Source: VAZQ01 sp035293945
GTDB lineage: Bacteria > Pseudomonadota > Alphaproteobacteria > Rhizobiales > Xanthobacteraceae
DNA length: 64,000 nt
Direction: 5' to 3'
Assembly (NCBI GenBank): GCA_035293945.1
Contig: DATGLV010000039.1
Span: 186,001-250,000, forward strand
Under the pieces are notes generated by a model. That model was not told the DNA's origin. It was given only the letters and a program-made list of their open reading frames with translations, and ran no database searches. A program made the position numbers and the translations under genes. Of the stretch, positions 26,565 through 35,740 are shown piece by piece. Each line of letters begins with the position of its first letter. The first letter of the stretch is position 1.

Positions 26565-26972
26565 CTAAGCGTCCGCAGAAGAGGGGCGGTGCGTCAGCCA
26601 ATAGTCCATCTGCCACCCTTCGTAACCAAGCAATTCGCCGAAGCGATGCTCGCGGTCGTCTGACCAGGCGCCGGGCTCGTCCAGGAGCGCCAGCATGGCA
26701 TCGATCCGCCACTCGTGGCCCGGCAAGGCGTAGAACAGCTTCCGATATTCCAGCTGAGGCAGGCTTGGGATTGCACCAATCACTTCGCGTCTTATCAGGT
26801 GGCCTTTAGCAACATGCCTGTCGAACATCCGCCAATATCGAATATAGATGTCTGGCTCACGCCCGACGACATCCATGAAACATGCGAGCGGCTTGATGCC
26901 CTTCAGCATCAGGCCGAGCTCTCTATTGGTGTGGACCAAATAGGGCAGTTGACGAAGCTGTTTTGGAAGCAT
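26565..26972 (-). CDS. Conserved-looking hypothetical protein
   Basis: A 135-residue soluble protein with no recognised family. It is rich in aromatic and charged residues (REPDIYIRYWRMFDRHVAKG, GYEGWQMDYWLTHRP), which looks like real protein rather than a shadow frame. It ends 19 bases before the start of the decayed membrane gene on the same strand, so the two probably formed an operon. The ribosome site is weak. Base composition is lower in GC than the neighbours, judged by eye. Confidence 0.65.
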   Translation of the reverse strand: MLPKQLRQLPYLVHTNRELGLMLKGIKPLACFMDVVGREPDIYIRYWRMFDRHVAKGHLIRREVIGAIPSLPQLEYRKLFYALPGHEWRIDAMLALLDEPGAWSDDREHRFGELLGYEGWQMDYWLTHRPSSADA

Positions 26973-27126
26973 GTTGGGAATGGTGATCGCGCAACAATCG
27001 GGCAGGCAAGCGCCGTGCTTAAGAAATAGTCCAAATTGGAAATCGCTTGCAATGCGCCATTAAGCGTGACTTCGCGCCAAGCGTCGCTATATACGGGCCT
27101 CCAAAACAAAAGGCCCCCGCCCAGAA

Positions 27127-28419
27127 ATGCTGAGAGCTTCGGAAGTTTCTCCCCCACAGCGCACCGCCGTTCGCAGCTGTGGGCTCGACTTCGGCACTTC
27201 GAACTCGACCGTGGCGTTGGTGCGGGGAGGTCGCCCGGAGCTTGCACCGGTCGAGGGAGACAAGCCGACCATACCGAGCGCGGTGTTCTTTCCATCCGCG
27301 CGCAAAGGCGGCGTTTTCGGGCGCGCCGCGATCGCGGCCTATACGGACGGCGAGCAGGGCCGCTTCATGCGCGCCATCAAGAGCATTCTGGGGCAGGGCC
27401 TGTTTCACGAGAAAACACCGATCCAGGGCCGCCAGGTCGCGCTTTCATATGTGCTGAAGCTTTTTCTTGCGCACCTCAAGCAGGCGGCGGAGACGTGCGC
27501 CGGCGAGGCCATGGACGACGCGGTGCTCGGCCGTCCGGTGCAATTCATCGAGGACGACACCGAGGCCGATGCCCGCGCCCAGGAGGATCTCGCCCAGGCC
27601 GCGCGTGCGGTCGGCTTTCGGCATATTGCGTTCCAATACGAGCCGATCGCGGCCGCGCTCGACTACGAGCTGACGGTCGGCAAGGAGGAGCTCGTCTTCG
27701 TGGTCGACATCGGCGGCGGCACCGCAGATTTCTCCATCGTGCGCGTCTCGCCGGAGAAGTCCCGCAAGAGCGACCGCCGCGGCGATATTCTGGCCAATCG
27801 CGGTGTGCGCGTCGGCGGCACCGACTTCGATTCGCTGCTGAGCCTTACCGCCGTAATGCCGCTGTTCGGGCTCGGCAGCCGCACCGCGGACGGGAAGGCG
27901 GAGCTGCCCAAATGGATCTATCATGAGCTCTCCACCTGGTCGCAGATCGCGTTCCTCTATTCGCAGAAGGTGCGATCGGTATTGCGCGGCATTCGCTATG
28001 ACGCCGAGCGGGGAGATCTGGTCGACCGGCTCATTCGCGTCATCGAGCACCAGGAGGGCCACCGCATCATCGATCATGTGGAGGGCGCCAAGATCCAGTT
28101 GAGCGAAGCCCGCTATGCGCGCATCGATCTCGACAGCGTCGAGCCTGGCCTGGCGGCCGACATTGATCGCGACGGCTTCGAGCGCGCGATCCTCCCTGGC
28201 CTTGCGCGCATCGAGAAGGCGATCACCGCAACGGCGGTCGATGCCGGGCTCGATCGCAGCGCCATCGAGGCGGTGTTCTTGACCGGTGGCAGCTCGGCAA
28301 TTCCGATCCTGCGCAAGCGCGTGAGCGAGCTCCTGCCCAATGCGCGGCTCTCCGACGGCGACATGTTCGGCAGCGTCGGCAAGGGACTGGGCCTCGACGC
28401 CCACCGGAAGTTCGGTTGA
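27127..28419 (+). CDS. Hsp70-family protein (YegD-like)
   Basis: A 430-residue actin/Hsp70-fold ATPase without the peptide-binding C-terminal domain of DnaK, as in E. coli YegD. The phosphate-1 motif is LDFGTSNSTVALVRGG, phosphate-2 is VVDIGGGTADFSIVRV, and the adenosine motif is AVFLTGGSSAIPILRK. Because it lacks the substrate-binding domain, it is probably not a general chaperone. The role is unknown. No J or GrpE partner is adjacent. It is a stand-alone gene; the next gene on the opposite strand is convergent. Confidence 0.92.
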   Translation: MLRASEVSPPQRTAVRSCGLDFGTSNSTVALVRGGRPELAPVEGDKPTIPSAVFFPSARKGGVFGRAAIAAYTDGEQGRFMRAIKSILGQGLFHEKTPIQGRQVALSYVLKLFLAHLKQAAETCAGEAMDDAVLGRPVQFIEDDTEADARAQEDLAQAARAVGFRHIAFQYEPIAAALDYELTVGKEELVFVVDIGGGTADFSIVRVSPEKSRKSDRRGDILANRGVRVGGTDFDSLLSLTAVMPLFGLGSRTADGKAELPKWIYHELSTWSQIAFLYSQKVRSVLRGIRYDAERGDLVDRLIRVIEHQEGHRIIDHVEGAKIQLSEARYARIDLDSVEPGLAADIDRDGFERAILPGLARIEKAITATAVDAGLDRSAIEAVFLTGGSSAIPILRKRVSELLPNARLSDGDMFGSVGKGLGLDAHRKFG

Positions 28420-28482
28420 GGCGGTTGCTTTTCCCGACCTGCAGTGACGCGCGCGGGAACGATCGCTCGCTGCCGGGTTCGC

Positions 28483-28887
28483 CTAACCCTGACAGCGGTG
28501 CAGAACCGCCTTGTAGGTCCCGTCCTGCTGCGTCATGTCATAGGTGTTGTCGTCCCTGCGGGTGAAGGTGACGACGCTGCCCAGCACGGCTCCGGATTTG
28601 AATTTGCAGGTGACCTGCATGGTCAGGCTGGGGCCGGATTGCTGCCGACTGTCGATGGAGCAGGTTCCACCCGCATAGGAGATTTCGCTCGCCCCCATCT
28701 GCACGCGCAACGGCTCCTGCTGGCTGCCGTTGCCGCGGCAGAGCTCGTTCTGGGTGTAGGTTCCCTCGATCGTCACGTCATCTGCAAACGCACAGGTAGT
28801 GCACGCGATCATGGCCGCGGCCCGCACCATGGCGCGCGGGTTCACGACCTTGATGATACGCGGAATTTTGACGGCGCTCTTCGGCAT
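28483..28887 (-). CDS. Small exported protein with four cysteines
   Basis: A 134-residue protein of no recognised family. ATG 28887 has a strong GAGGGG ribosome site. The basic N-terminus (about 1-22) and the hydrophobic stretch AAAMIACTTCAFA (about 23-35) form a long signal peptide. The mature part has four Cys (50, 76, 94, 132), suggesting two disulfides, and a beta-rich pattern (SLTMQVTCKFKSGAVLGSVV). A periplasmic location is inferred. Confidence 0.75.
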   Translation of the reverse strand: MPKSAVKIPRIIKVVNPRAMVRAAAMIACTTCAFADDVTIEGTYTQNELCRGNGSQQEPLRVQMGASEISYAGGTCSIDSRQQSGPSLTMQVTCKFKSGAVLGSVVTFTRRDDNTYDMTQQDGTYKAVLHRCQG

Positions 28888-29223
28888 AAGAACCCCCCTC
28901 GCGTTGCGATTCACCCCTTTCTGAAATCTGTCGCAGCGCTGCCTCCGGCGCAATGCGCACGTGAATGGGGGCGATGCTACTTTCGGGCATGCTCGCGATT
29001 CGGAGGTAATATGTTGCGGCGCAGGACGAAATGCTGCGGGGCATTCAGCTTGCCGCGCCAAGTGTCACTTTCTTGCAACGCAAGGCGACCGACGTGCTCG
29101 CGACCCGCGTTTCGTACGTTGGGAACGGAGGCGCCGTGCTAGTTTGCGGGCCGGTATCTGGCGCCTTGTTTGCGGTTCGTGGCGCCGGTCAGCGCCTTGG
29201 GACTCGAGTTTGCGTTGCCCAAC
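28888..29223. other. Divergent intergenic region with one small-ORF candidate
   Basis: The 336 bases separate two divergent genes and must hold both promoters. A 43-codon frame with five Cys starts at ATG 29011 after a perfect GGAGG with a 4-base spacer and ends at 29142; it may be chance. No repeat stands out. Confidence 0.5.
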
Positions 29224-30201
29224 ATGAATAGGTTCCGCATAGCCGTCACCGTTGTGGCCGCCCTCATCGGCTCACGCGCGTTCGCCGCCGATCTGGCGGC
29301 TCCCCTACCGCCGGCGCCGGCCCCGAACCTGCAATTCAAGGCACCGCCACCGCCGCCCGCCGCGCCGAGCTCGAGCTGGTCGGGTCCGTATGTGGGGGCC
29401 GGGCTCTCCGCCCGATATGATGCGGTCGACGGGGACATTACGTCAGCGACCATCGGAACGCCGCCGACGCCTATTCCGCTGCCGAAGCAGAGCGCACCCT
29501 TGCCCGCCTGGGAATGGTGGGGCAACGAGCCCGGCGCGATGCAATATATCGACAACGTCGCGATGAGCATCGGCTTGTACGCCGGGTGGAACTGGCAGGT
29601 GTGGCAGTCTTATGTGGTCGGGGTCGAGGCCGACTTCGCCTATGCCAACGAGACCGCGGATTTCCACGGCAGCCCCTATCCGGCCAATCTGATGTTTGGC
29701 ACGCCGAGCCTTGCGTTCGGGGCGACCCCCGCCGACGACTTCAAAGTCACCACCCGGTGGGACGGCAGCGTGCGTGTTCGCGGTGGTTGGCTCGCTACGC
29801 CCGCGCTGCTGCTCTATTTCACCGCCGGCCTCGCCTGGGCCGATATCTCGTCCGTCTCTCGCTGCGCGACGCACGAGACCGCCAACGTCTCCAATTGCGC
29901 CTTTGACAACTTCTTCGGGGGTACGCTCGGGCCCTATTTGATCGCGCACTCAGCCCTCCAGCTCGGGTGGACCGTCGGCTTCGGCATCGAGACGTTGCTG
30001 TGGCAGCATTGGGTCCTGCGAACTCAGTATCGCTTCGCCGATTTCGGCTATCCGTCGGCCGGTCCGTTCAGTGCCTTCACGGCCACGGACGTGCGCACCT
30101 GCACGGGCTGCTCCGCCGCCAACACCCCCATGGTGGTCAGCTATCAGCTGCCGCTGATGGAGCACAGTTTCGAGTTCGGCCTCGCCTACAAGCTCTGGTG
30201 A
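29224..30201 (+). CDS. Outer-membrane beta-barrel protein (Omp25/31-like)
   Basis: A 325-residue porin-like barrel. ATG 29224 starts a signal peptide ending SRAFA, followed by a Pro-rich stretch (about 20-45), the WSGPYVGAG opening strand typical of rhizobial Omp25/Omp31 proteins, and a terminal strand ending in aromatic Trp (EFGLAYKLW). Alternating aromatic and glycine strands run to the end (YAGWNWQVW, VVGVEADFAYA, RVRGGWLATPALLLYF). Four Cys near 220-235 and 295-300 are unusual for this family and could form extracellular disulfides. It serves structural or surface roles rather than specific transport. Confidence 0.9.
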   Translation: MNRFRIAVTVVAALIGSRAFAADLAAPLPPAPAPNLQFKAPPPPPAAPSSSWSGPYVGAGLSARYDAVDGDITSATIGTPPTPIPLPKQSAPLPAWEWWGNEPGAMQYIDNVAMSIGLYAGWNWQVWQSYVVGVEADFAYANETADFHGSPYPANLMFGTPSLAFGATPADDFKVTTRWDGSVRVRGGWLATPALLLYFTAGLAWADISSVSRCATHETANVSNCAFDNFFGGTLGPYLIAHSALQLGWTVGFGIETLLWQHWVLRTQYRFADFGYPSAGPFSAFTATDVRTCTGCSAANTPMVVSYQLPLMEHSFEFGLAYKLW

Positions 30202-30376
30202 TCGCGCGAGACGGAGTGGTCACGACGGTCACCGGGCCGCAATCACCGGGCAGCAAATTGAATGGCCTTTCCGTCTCGCCTCGGCTAGTTTCCGACCCGC
30301 CCGCCGGCCCAAGCTGGAGCCGCAATGGCGCCAGCGAACCATTGTTCAAGCGTGCAACCGGCGTGGCGGCAAAAGC

Positions 30377-30453
30377 GGTCCCGTAGCTCAGCCGGATAGA
30401 GCAGCGGTTTCCTAAACCGAAGGTCGCAAGTTCGAGTCTTGCCGGGACCGCCA
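30377..30453 (+). tRNA. tRNA-Arg (CCU anticodon)
   Basis: A full cloverleaf is visible: acceptor GGTCCCG pairing with CGGGACC, D arm with GCTC/GAGC, anticodon loop TTCCTAA (anticodon CCT), T arm GCAAG-TTCGAGT-CTTGC, discriminator G and an encoded CCA. It is 77 nt long with CCA. It decodes AGG, a rare codon in such a genome. Confidence 0.97.
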
Positions 30454-30472
30454 TTGCTGCGACGGGTCGCGG

Positions 30473-30991
30473 ATGATGTATCGTAGCGAGTGGACGAACG
30501 TGCCGGATCCGGACGCGCTCGCCTGCTATTGCGGTTCTGACCCATCGAAGGCGATCTGCATGGGCGTCGAGCCGAACGCCGATTGCAAAGCTCTCGTCGA
30601 CGCCGTATTGCCGCTCGCCAGGCAGATGCTCGATCGCTTCGGCGAATTCCACCCCTATGGGGCCGCGATGGGCGGCGACGGAAAGATTGCGGCGGTTGCG
30701 ATCCATGAGGGTCGTGAGCGGCCCGCCTCGATCGCCGTGATCAGGCAACTCAAGACCGCATTCATTGCCGGCGCCAAGGAACGCAGATTCAAAGCGACCG
30801 CGCTGGTCTATAATGTCAACATCACGCTTCCCACGAACGGCCAGAAATCCGACGCGATCGCCGTTTCGTTGAACCACCGCGACGGCTCCTCGGTGAAAAT
30901 GTTGTTCCCGTACAGGATCGTGGAGAACAGCGTCGTTATCGATCAGCCGTTCGCGCAGAGGGGCGAGGCCGATGTGTTTCCGCTACGGTGA
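30473..30991 (+). CDS. Hypothetical protein downstream of tRNA-Arg
   Basis: A 172-residue soluble protein of no family I can name. It has an alpha/beta pattern (ALVDAVLPLARQMLDRFGEF, KTAFIAGAKERRFKATALV) and ends with a strand-rich part KMLFPYRIVENSVVIDQPF. This type of fold recurs in bacterial polymorphic-toxin immunity proteins, but no toxin lies nearby, so that is only a thought. The start at 30473 or 30476 (two ATGs in tandem) has no strong ribosome site. It lies 19 bases after the tRNA and could be read through from it. Confidence 0.7.
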   Translation: MMYRSEWTNVPDPDALACYCGSDPSKAICMGVEPNADCKALVDAVLPLARQMLDRFGEFHPYGAAMGGDGKIAAVAIHEGRERPASIAVIRQLKTAFIAGAKERRFKATALVYNVNITLPTNGQKSDAIAVSLNHRDGSSVKMLFPYRIVENSVVIDQPFAQRGEADVFPLR

Positions 30992-31184
30992 TCGCATAGA
31001 GACGCCCGGCAAATTATCCAAGTTCCACCGCTGCGGCCCCGGCCCGCTCTCAGACCAGGAAGCCATCATCAGGTCCGTGCAGCATCTTTTCCGCATGGCT
31101 AAAGTGAGAGCCTGACACGCGGTCGCTGGTTTTTCATCACACGTTATGGGGTTTCAGGCGGGCCACACAAAGGAGAGAAGAGTC

Positions 31185-31580
31185 ATGGACATCAAACGCA
31201 GCGGCTCGCAGCCGTCCGGCAAGGGGCCGGCTGAATATTTCACCGGTACTGTCCGCGTCGACCCGCTGTTTCAGCCTCTGGAGCCCGCCCGGACGGCAGC
31301 CGCGACCGTCACGTTCGAGCCGGGCGCGCGCACCGCCTGGCACACGCATCCGCTCGGCCAGCGATTGATCATCATTTTCGGCTGCGGCTGGGTGCAGCGC
31401 GACGGCGGACCGGTCGAAGAAGTCAGGCCAGGGGATGTCGTCTCCTTCGCACCAGGAGAGAAGCATTGGCACGGCGCGACCCCGACGACCGCAATGACGC
31501 ACATCGCCATTCAGGAGGCGCTCGAGGGCAAGACGGTCGATTGGCTCGAGAAGGTCAGCGACGCGCAATACCGCCGTTGA
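31185..31580 (+). CDS. Cupin of the hydroxynitrile lyase type
   Basis: A 131-residue single cupin. From memory, its start (MDIKRSGSQPSGKGPAEYFT) and core are strikingly like the Mn-dependent cupin hydroxynitrile lyase of Granulicella. The metal ligands His53, His55, Gln59 and His94 known there are all present (TAWHTHPLGQ; PGEKHWHG). It may cleave or form cyanohydrins, or be a broader Mn cupin; activity is inferred from motif identity. ATG 31185 has an AGGAGAGAAG ribosome site. It is a single gene with no signal peptide. Confidence 0.88.
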   Translation: MDIKRSGSQPSGKGPAEYFTGTVRVDPLFQPLEPARTAAATVTFEPGARTAWHTHPLGQRLIIIFGCGWVQRDGGPVEEVRPGDVVSFAPGEKHWHGATPTTAMTHIAIQEALEGKTVDWLEKVSDAQYRR

Positions 31581-32037
31581 ATTAACAGGTGGCTGGCGGC
31601 GCGATCCAAGCCGCATGATTGATCCAATTCGCACGATGAGCGGATTCGGACACCGAGAGTCTGGCCGCCTCAATCCCAACCCTCTCCCCAACAGAGAGAG
31701 GGAGCTCGCCCCGCTGCTGGCAAAGCAGTGCCCAAACCTCGCCGGAACGTGACCTAACTAACCGCGGGGCGGCGTGAAGCGCCGGTGTCGCCCATTTGAA
31801 TTTCCTGCACCACCTGCCACGACCTCAGTTCAGGAATTTCAAGCCGATAGGCGGCACCGGAATCGCACAGTCGCCTCCCCTTGACGGCCACGCAAAGCGA
31901 CGGGCTAAATGCGTCATGCCCTGATCGATCGAGTGCCGGCGCGATGAAGCAATTCATCGCGATAGAAGGGCTGTCGGTCTCCGTGGGTTTGCCGCGGATG
32001 GTGTCGAACGCAAACCGTGAAGAGAGGGAGTAGGCTC
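31581..32037. other. Gap without gene; small CT/GA hairpin
   Basis: No frame here has a ribosome site and coherent protein. CCCTCTC/GAGAGGG (within about 31681-31702) forms a short hairpin after the cupin. The promoter of the heme-binding-like gene should lie near 31930-32010. Confidence 0.5.
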
Positions 32038-32541
32038 ATGTCAGGAAAATCGATCTCATCGAAGGTCAAGCTTTTGGGGCTCGCTGTCGCCGCCGCGATG
32101 CTCTCATCGGCCGCGCAGGCGCAGCTCGCGACGGAAAAAAACCTCACATTAGCGATGGCGCAAGCGATCGCCAACGGCGCCATGGAGAGCTGCAAGGCCA
32201 TGGGCTACAAGGTCTCGGTTGCAGTGCTCGATCGCGACGGCCTGCCGATCGTGATGCTGCGCGGCGATGGAGCCGGCCTGCACACGCCCGAAGGCGCCGA
32301 CCGCAAGGCCTATACGGCGCGCACCTTCCGGGCGCCGTCGGCTGATTTCTTGAAGCGCATGCAACGCGATCCGGCCGCCCACGCGTCGGAGGAATATACC
32401 CGTGTGCTGGCGCTGCCGGGCGGGCTGCCGATCAAGGTCGGCGACGATGTGATCGGCGCTGTAGGGGTCTCCGGCTCGCCCGGCAAGGACGACGATTGCG
32501 GGCAGGCCGGCATCGATAAGGTGAAGGACGAGTTGAAGTAG
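32038..32541 (+). CDS. Exported GlcG/HbpS family heme-binding-like protein
   Basis: A 167-residue protein of the GlcG/HbpS family. The signal peptide (1-29, LAVAAAMLSSAAQAQ) predicts a periplasmic place. The fold landmarks are NLTLAMAQAIANGAMESCKA, VAVLDRDGLPIVMLRGDGA, a KAYTARTF segment and the C-terminal GGLPIKVGDDVIGAVGVSG. HbpS binds heme; other members only bind small ligands, so the ligand is open. ATG 32038 follows GAGGGAG; a GTG at 32017 is less likely. It precedes a TctC-like gene by 176 bases. Confidence 0.88.
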   Translation: MSGKSISSKVKLLGLAVAAAMLSSAAQAQLATEKNLTLAMAQAIANGAMESCKAMGYKVSVAVLDRDGLPIVMLRGDGAGLHTPEGADRKAYTARTFRAPSADFLKRMQRDPAAHASEEYTRVLALPGGLPIKVGDDVIGAVGVSGSPGKDDDCGQAGIDKVKDELK

Positions 32542-32717
32542 GGTTTTAGACCGAGCTGATAAAATCCTCATGGCCGCGCGGTTCTCTTGCCGCGCGGCTT
32601 CAACTCTTGACTGCCGCGGCATTTGGTCCTGTCAGCGGCCCTCATATCCATGTTCTTTGGCCGAGAATTATGCCTTTGTCGCCCTGAAAAGATCGGGTCG
32701 ATCCGGCAGAGGACATC

Positions 32718-33782
32718 ATGCGAGCTTGCTTGAACTTCGCGAAGTTTTCCCGTTCGCGCCGTTGGTCGTCGGCGCTTGTCAGCTTGTTGCTGTTGGTGGC
32801 CGGCGCGATGCCGGCGGCCGCCGATGCGGTTGCCGACTTCTACCGCGGGAAGCAGATCACCTTCATGGTCGGCTCGAGCCCGGGCGGCGGCTACGATGCC
32901 ATCGCGCGCCTGGTGGCGCGGCATATTGTCAATCACATTCCGGGAAATCCCGGGATCGTGGTGCAGAATACGCCCGGCGGCGGCAGCATCACCATGACCA
33001 ACCGCATCGTAAAGGTCGCCCCGCAGGACGGCACGGTCATTGGTCTTGTCCAGCGCGGTGTCCTGCTCGCACAATTGACCAAGCAGCCGAGCGTGCAGTT
33101 CGACATCAACAAGATCAATTTCATCGGCAGCGTCCTGCCAGAGCATTCGCTGGTGGTGGCCTGGCACACCGCGCCGGTGAAGACCGTGGACGACCTGTTC
33201 ACCAAGCAGATGATCGTCGGCGGCACCGGTGCGACCTCCGATCTCGAGGCCTCGGCGCGTATGCTCAACGCGACCGCCGGGACCAAGCTCAAGATCGTCA
33301 GCGGCTATCCGGGGCAAGGCGATGTCCTGCTCGCCATGGAGCGCGGCGAGATCCAGGGCACCGCCGACTGGGCCTGGTCGGAGATCAAGGGGCGCCACCA
33401 GGACTATCTGGAAAAGAAGGAGATCACGTTGTTGCTGCAGAATTCCCTGCGCAAGGCGCCGGATCTGCCGGACGTGCCGCTCGCCATTGATTACATCAAG
33501 GATCCGATCGACCGGCAGGTTGCGGAGCTCTATTTCGGCGTCAAGGAAGTGGCGCGGCCGATCCTTGCCGCGCCGGGCGTGCCGGCTGATCGTTTGGCGG
33601 CGCTCCGCTCGGCCTTCATGATGCTCAAAGATGACGCCGAGTTCAAAGCCGACGCCGAGAAGATGGGGATCGACGTCGATCCCACCCCCGCCAAGGCGAT
33701 CGAGGACTATCTCAAGCAGGCCGGCGCGGCTTCGCCGGAAGTGGTGCGGCGCCTGAGCGAGATCCTTAATCCGGGGAAGTAA
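32718..33782 (+). CDS. TctC-like solute-binding protein (DFYRGKQI subtype)
   Basis: A 354-residue exported binding protein of the same subtype as the one at 17545. After a long signal peptide (about 1-36) it reads ADFYRGKQITFMVGSSPGGG, then HIPGNPGIVVQNTPGGG. The C-terminal AAPGVPADRLAALRSAFM is shared with that gene. No TctA/TctB is nearby. It is convergent with a Bug-type binding protein, so two orphan binding proteins sit tail to tail around a hairpin. Confidence 0.88.
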   Translation: MRACLNFAKFSRSRRWSSALVSLLLLVAGAMPAAADAVADFYRGKQITFMVGSSPGGGYDAIARLVARHIVNHIPGNPGIVVQNTPGGGSITMTNRIVKVAPQDGTVIGLVQRGVLLAQLTKQPSVQFDINKINFIGSVLPEHSLVVAWHTAPVKTVDDLFTKQMIVGGTGATSDLEASARMLNATAGTKLKIVSGYPGQGDVLLAMERGEIQGTADWAWSEIKGRHQDYLEKKEITLLLQNSLRKAPDLPDVPLAIDYIKDPIDRQVAELYFGVKEVARPILAAPGVPADRLAALRSAFMMLKDDAEFKADAEKMGIDVDPTPAKAIEDYLKQAGAASPEVVRRLSEILNPGK

Positions 33783-33824
33783 GCGACGCGCCTCGTCCGC
33801 CTTTTGGGTTGCGCAAAGACATCG

Positions 33825-33845
33825 GGCGGCCACAAGGGCCGCCCC
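33825..33845. terminator. GC-rich hairpin between convergent binding-protein genes
   Basis: GGGCGGCC (33825-33832) and GGCCGCCC (33838-33845) are perfect complements around a 5-base loop. There is no T-run, so it may be a weak bidirectional terminator or simply an mRNA 3' stabiliser for both genes. Confidence 0.6.
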
Positions 33846-33870
33846 TACAAAGTGTCACGGTTAAGCAGTT

Positions 33871-34857
33871 TCACTCCGCCTTGATGCCGCTTTCCTTGAC
33901 CACGCGCTCCCATTTCTTGGTCTCGTTCTCGATGAAGGTGCCGAATTCCGCCGAGCTCATCTGCACGACGTCGGCACCTTCGACCGCGAACTGCTTCTTG
34001 GTCTGCTCGGAATTCTGCACGGCGGCGATCTCGTCGTGCAGCTTGGCCACGATTGCCGGCGGCGTGCCGGCCGGCGCCAGCACGCCCCACCAATTGGTCG
34101 CTTCGTAGCCGGGCAGTTGCTCACCGATCGTCGGCACGTCCGGCAAAGCGGCGCTGCGATGCGCACCACCGGTTCCGAGCGCGCGCAATTGACCATTGTG
34201 GATGAACGGCACGGTCTGGACCGTGGATGAGAACATGATCTTGGTATAGCCGCCGAGCACGTCGGTCAGCGCCGGACCGCCGCCCTTGTAGGGCACATGC
34301 ACGATGTTGACCCCGGCGATGAGCTTGAACAACTCGCCACCCAGATGCTGAAAGCTGCCGATGCCGGCGGACGCATAGTTGAGCTCGCCCGGCTTCCGTT
34401 TGGCGAGCGCGATCAGCTCGGCGACCGAATGCACCGGCAGATCCGGGTGCACCACCAGAACATTGGGGCCGCTCGCCAAGATCGCGACCGGCACGAAGGA
34501 TTTGATCGGATCATAATTGAGCTTGTAGAGCCATGGGCTGACCGCATGCGCGATCGAGATGATGAGCAGCGTGTATCCGTCATGCGGTGAATTCGCGACC
34601 ATTTCGGTGCCGAGCACGCCCCCGGCGCCGCCGCGATTGTCGACCACCACCTGCTTGCCCAGCCGATCGCTCAGCTGCTGCGCGACGAGGCGACCGACCA
34701 CGTCGTTGCTGCCGCCCGGTGGAAATGGAATGACGAGCCGGATCGGCTTCGCCGGATATTCCTGTGCGGTTGCGCTCAATGTCGGCGCGAGAAGCGCCAG
34801 CATGGCGCCCACGATCTTGATCGGCAGCGAGCTGGCCTTGCGTATCGCTACGGTCAT
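33871..34857 (-). CDS. Bug/TctC-type tripartite tricarboxylate transporter binding protein
   Basis: A 328-residue periplasmic binding protein with the classic Bug start EYPAKPIRLVIPFPPGGSND and DNRGGAGGVLGTEMVA after a signal peptide ending TLSATAQ. ATG 34857 follows GGAGG by nine bases. Bug proteins bind carboxylates, amino acids or nicotinate-type ligands. It starts 26 bases after the metallo-beta-lactamase-fold gene on the same strand, forming a likely two-gene operon of periplasmic capture plus hydrolase. Confidence 0.92.
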   Translation of the reverse strand: MTVAIRKASSLPIKIVGAMLALLAPTLSATAQEYPAKPIRLVIPFPPGGSNDVVGRLVAQQLSDRLGKQVVVDNRGGAGGVLGTEMVANSPHDGYTLLIISIAHAVSPWLYKLNYDPIKSFVPVAILASGPNVLVVHPDLPVHSVAELIALAKRKPGELNYASAGIGSFQHLGGELFKLIAGVNIVHVPYKGGGPALTDVLGGYTKIMFSSTVQTVPFIHNGQLRALGTGGAHRSAALPDVPTIGEQLPGYEATNWWGVLAPAGTPPAIVAKLHDEIAAVQNSEQTKKQFAVEGADVVQMSSAEFGTFIENETKKWERVVKESGIKAE

Positions 34858-34883
34858 CGGGCCGTTCCTCCGAATTGATTTGT

Positions 34884-35642
34884 TCAAGCGACTGTCAGCG
34901 CAATCGTGGTCATGGTCTCGAGGTCGTCGCCGAACCAAGCCTTGATGGCGGCCTCGCGGCCAGAAAGATACTCGGTCTTGCCGTCCCTTTGCACCATCGG
35001 AATATCGTGTCCGGGCACCACCACGCTGCCGGGGCGCCGCTGCCAGAAGCTCCAGACTTTCTCGATGGAGGCTTTGCTCATCATGGCGTCATAGCTCGCG
35101 TCAGCCATGCGCGAGACAAGCTCGGCGCGGTTCTTCGCCGCGTCGCCCGTGAAGATCACCTCGCGGTCCCGGCCCGACAGCACGTATATTAGATGGCCGG
35201 GCGTATGCCCGGGCGCGCTGTGCACGGTGATGCCCGTCAACACCTCTTCGCTGTCTGCCGCCTTGTGCACGGTCGGCCAGGCCGCAAGCTCGCGCACATA
35301 GAGCTCCGGCACCGAGGTCTCGCCCCATGGCTCATCAACCGCCCAGGCGAGTTCGCTTGCGCCCACCACGATGCGGGCGCGAGAGAAGAGCGTCCAGTTG
35401 ACGCAATGATCGTGGTGCACGTGGGTCAGCAACAGATCGGTCACGTCCGCGGGCTTGAGGCCATGATGCGCCAGGCGCTCCATGATGAGCTTGCGCACCC
35501 CGAAGCCGCCGGTATCGACGAGCGCCACATGGCCTTGACCACGGATGAGCACGATGGTGCTCCAGCCGAGCCCGCCGTGACACACGGTCTTTCCCGGATA
35601 GCCTTGCACCAGGATGTCGACCGCGTAGCCGTCGATCTGCAT
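34884..35642 (-). CDS. MBL-fold metallohydrolase
   Basis: A 252-residue cytoplasmic hydrolase of the metallo-beta-lactamase fold, in the lactonase/glyoxalase II-like branch. The zinc motif HVHHDH is at residues 74-79, a His at 146 or 150 (GHTPGHL), the bridging Asp at 167 (FTGDAAKN) and a late His in PGHDIP. Similar proteins are quorum-quenching or other lactonases, but the substrate cannot be read here. It is upstream of and probably co-transcribed with the Bug-type binding protein. It is divergent from the class II aldolase. Confidence 0.9.
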   Translation of the reverse strand: MQIDGYAVDILVQGYPGKTVCHGGLGWSTIVLIRGQGHVALVDTGGFGVRKLIMERLAHHGLKPADVTDLLLTHVHHDHCVNWTLFSRARIVVGASELAWAVDEPWGETSVPELYVRELAAWPTVHKAADSEEVLTGITVHSAPGHTPGHLIYVLSGRDREVIFTGDAAKNRAELVSRMADASYDAMMSKASIEKVWSFWQRRPGSVVVPGHDIPMVQRDGKTEYLSGREAAIKAWFGDDLETMTTIALTVA

Positions 35643-35740
35643 ATTCCCCCCTGCTAATTTGCAGACCTTTCATTGCTTGGCGCCGACGGCTGGTCAAGGC
35701 TATGCTGCGGCTTCTTCGACCACCGGCCGGGTCCGCCAAC

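Noticed and set aside
30377..30453. tRNA-Arg as an integration site for a genomic island
   Set aside because: No integrase gene and no convincing direct repeat of the tRNA 3' end; a 10-base match near 22513 is too short and on the wrong side.
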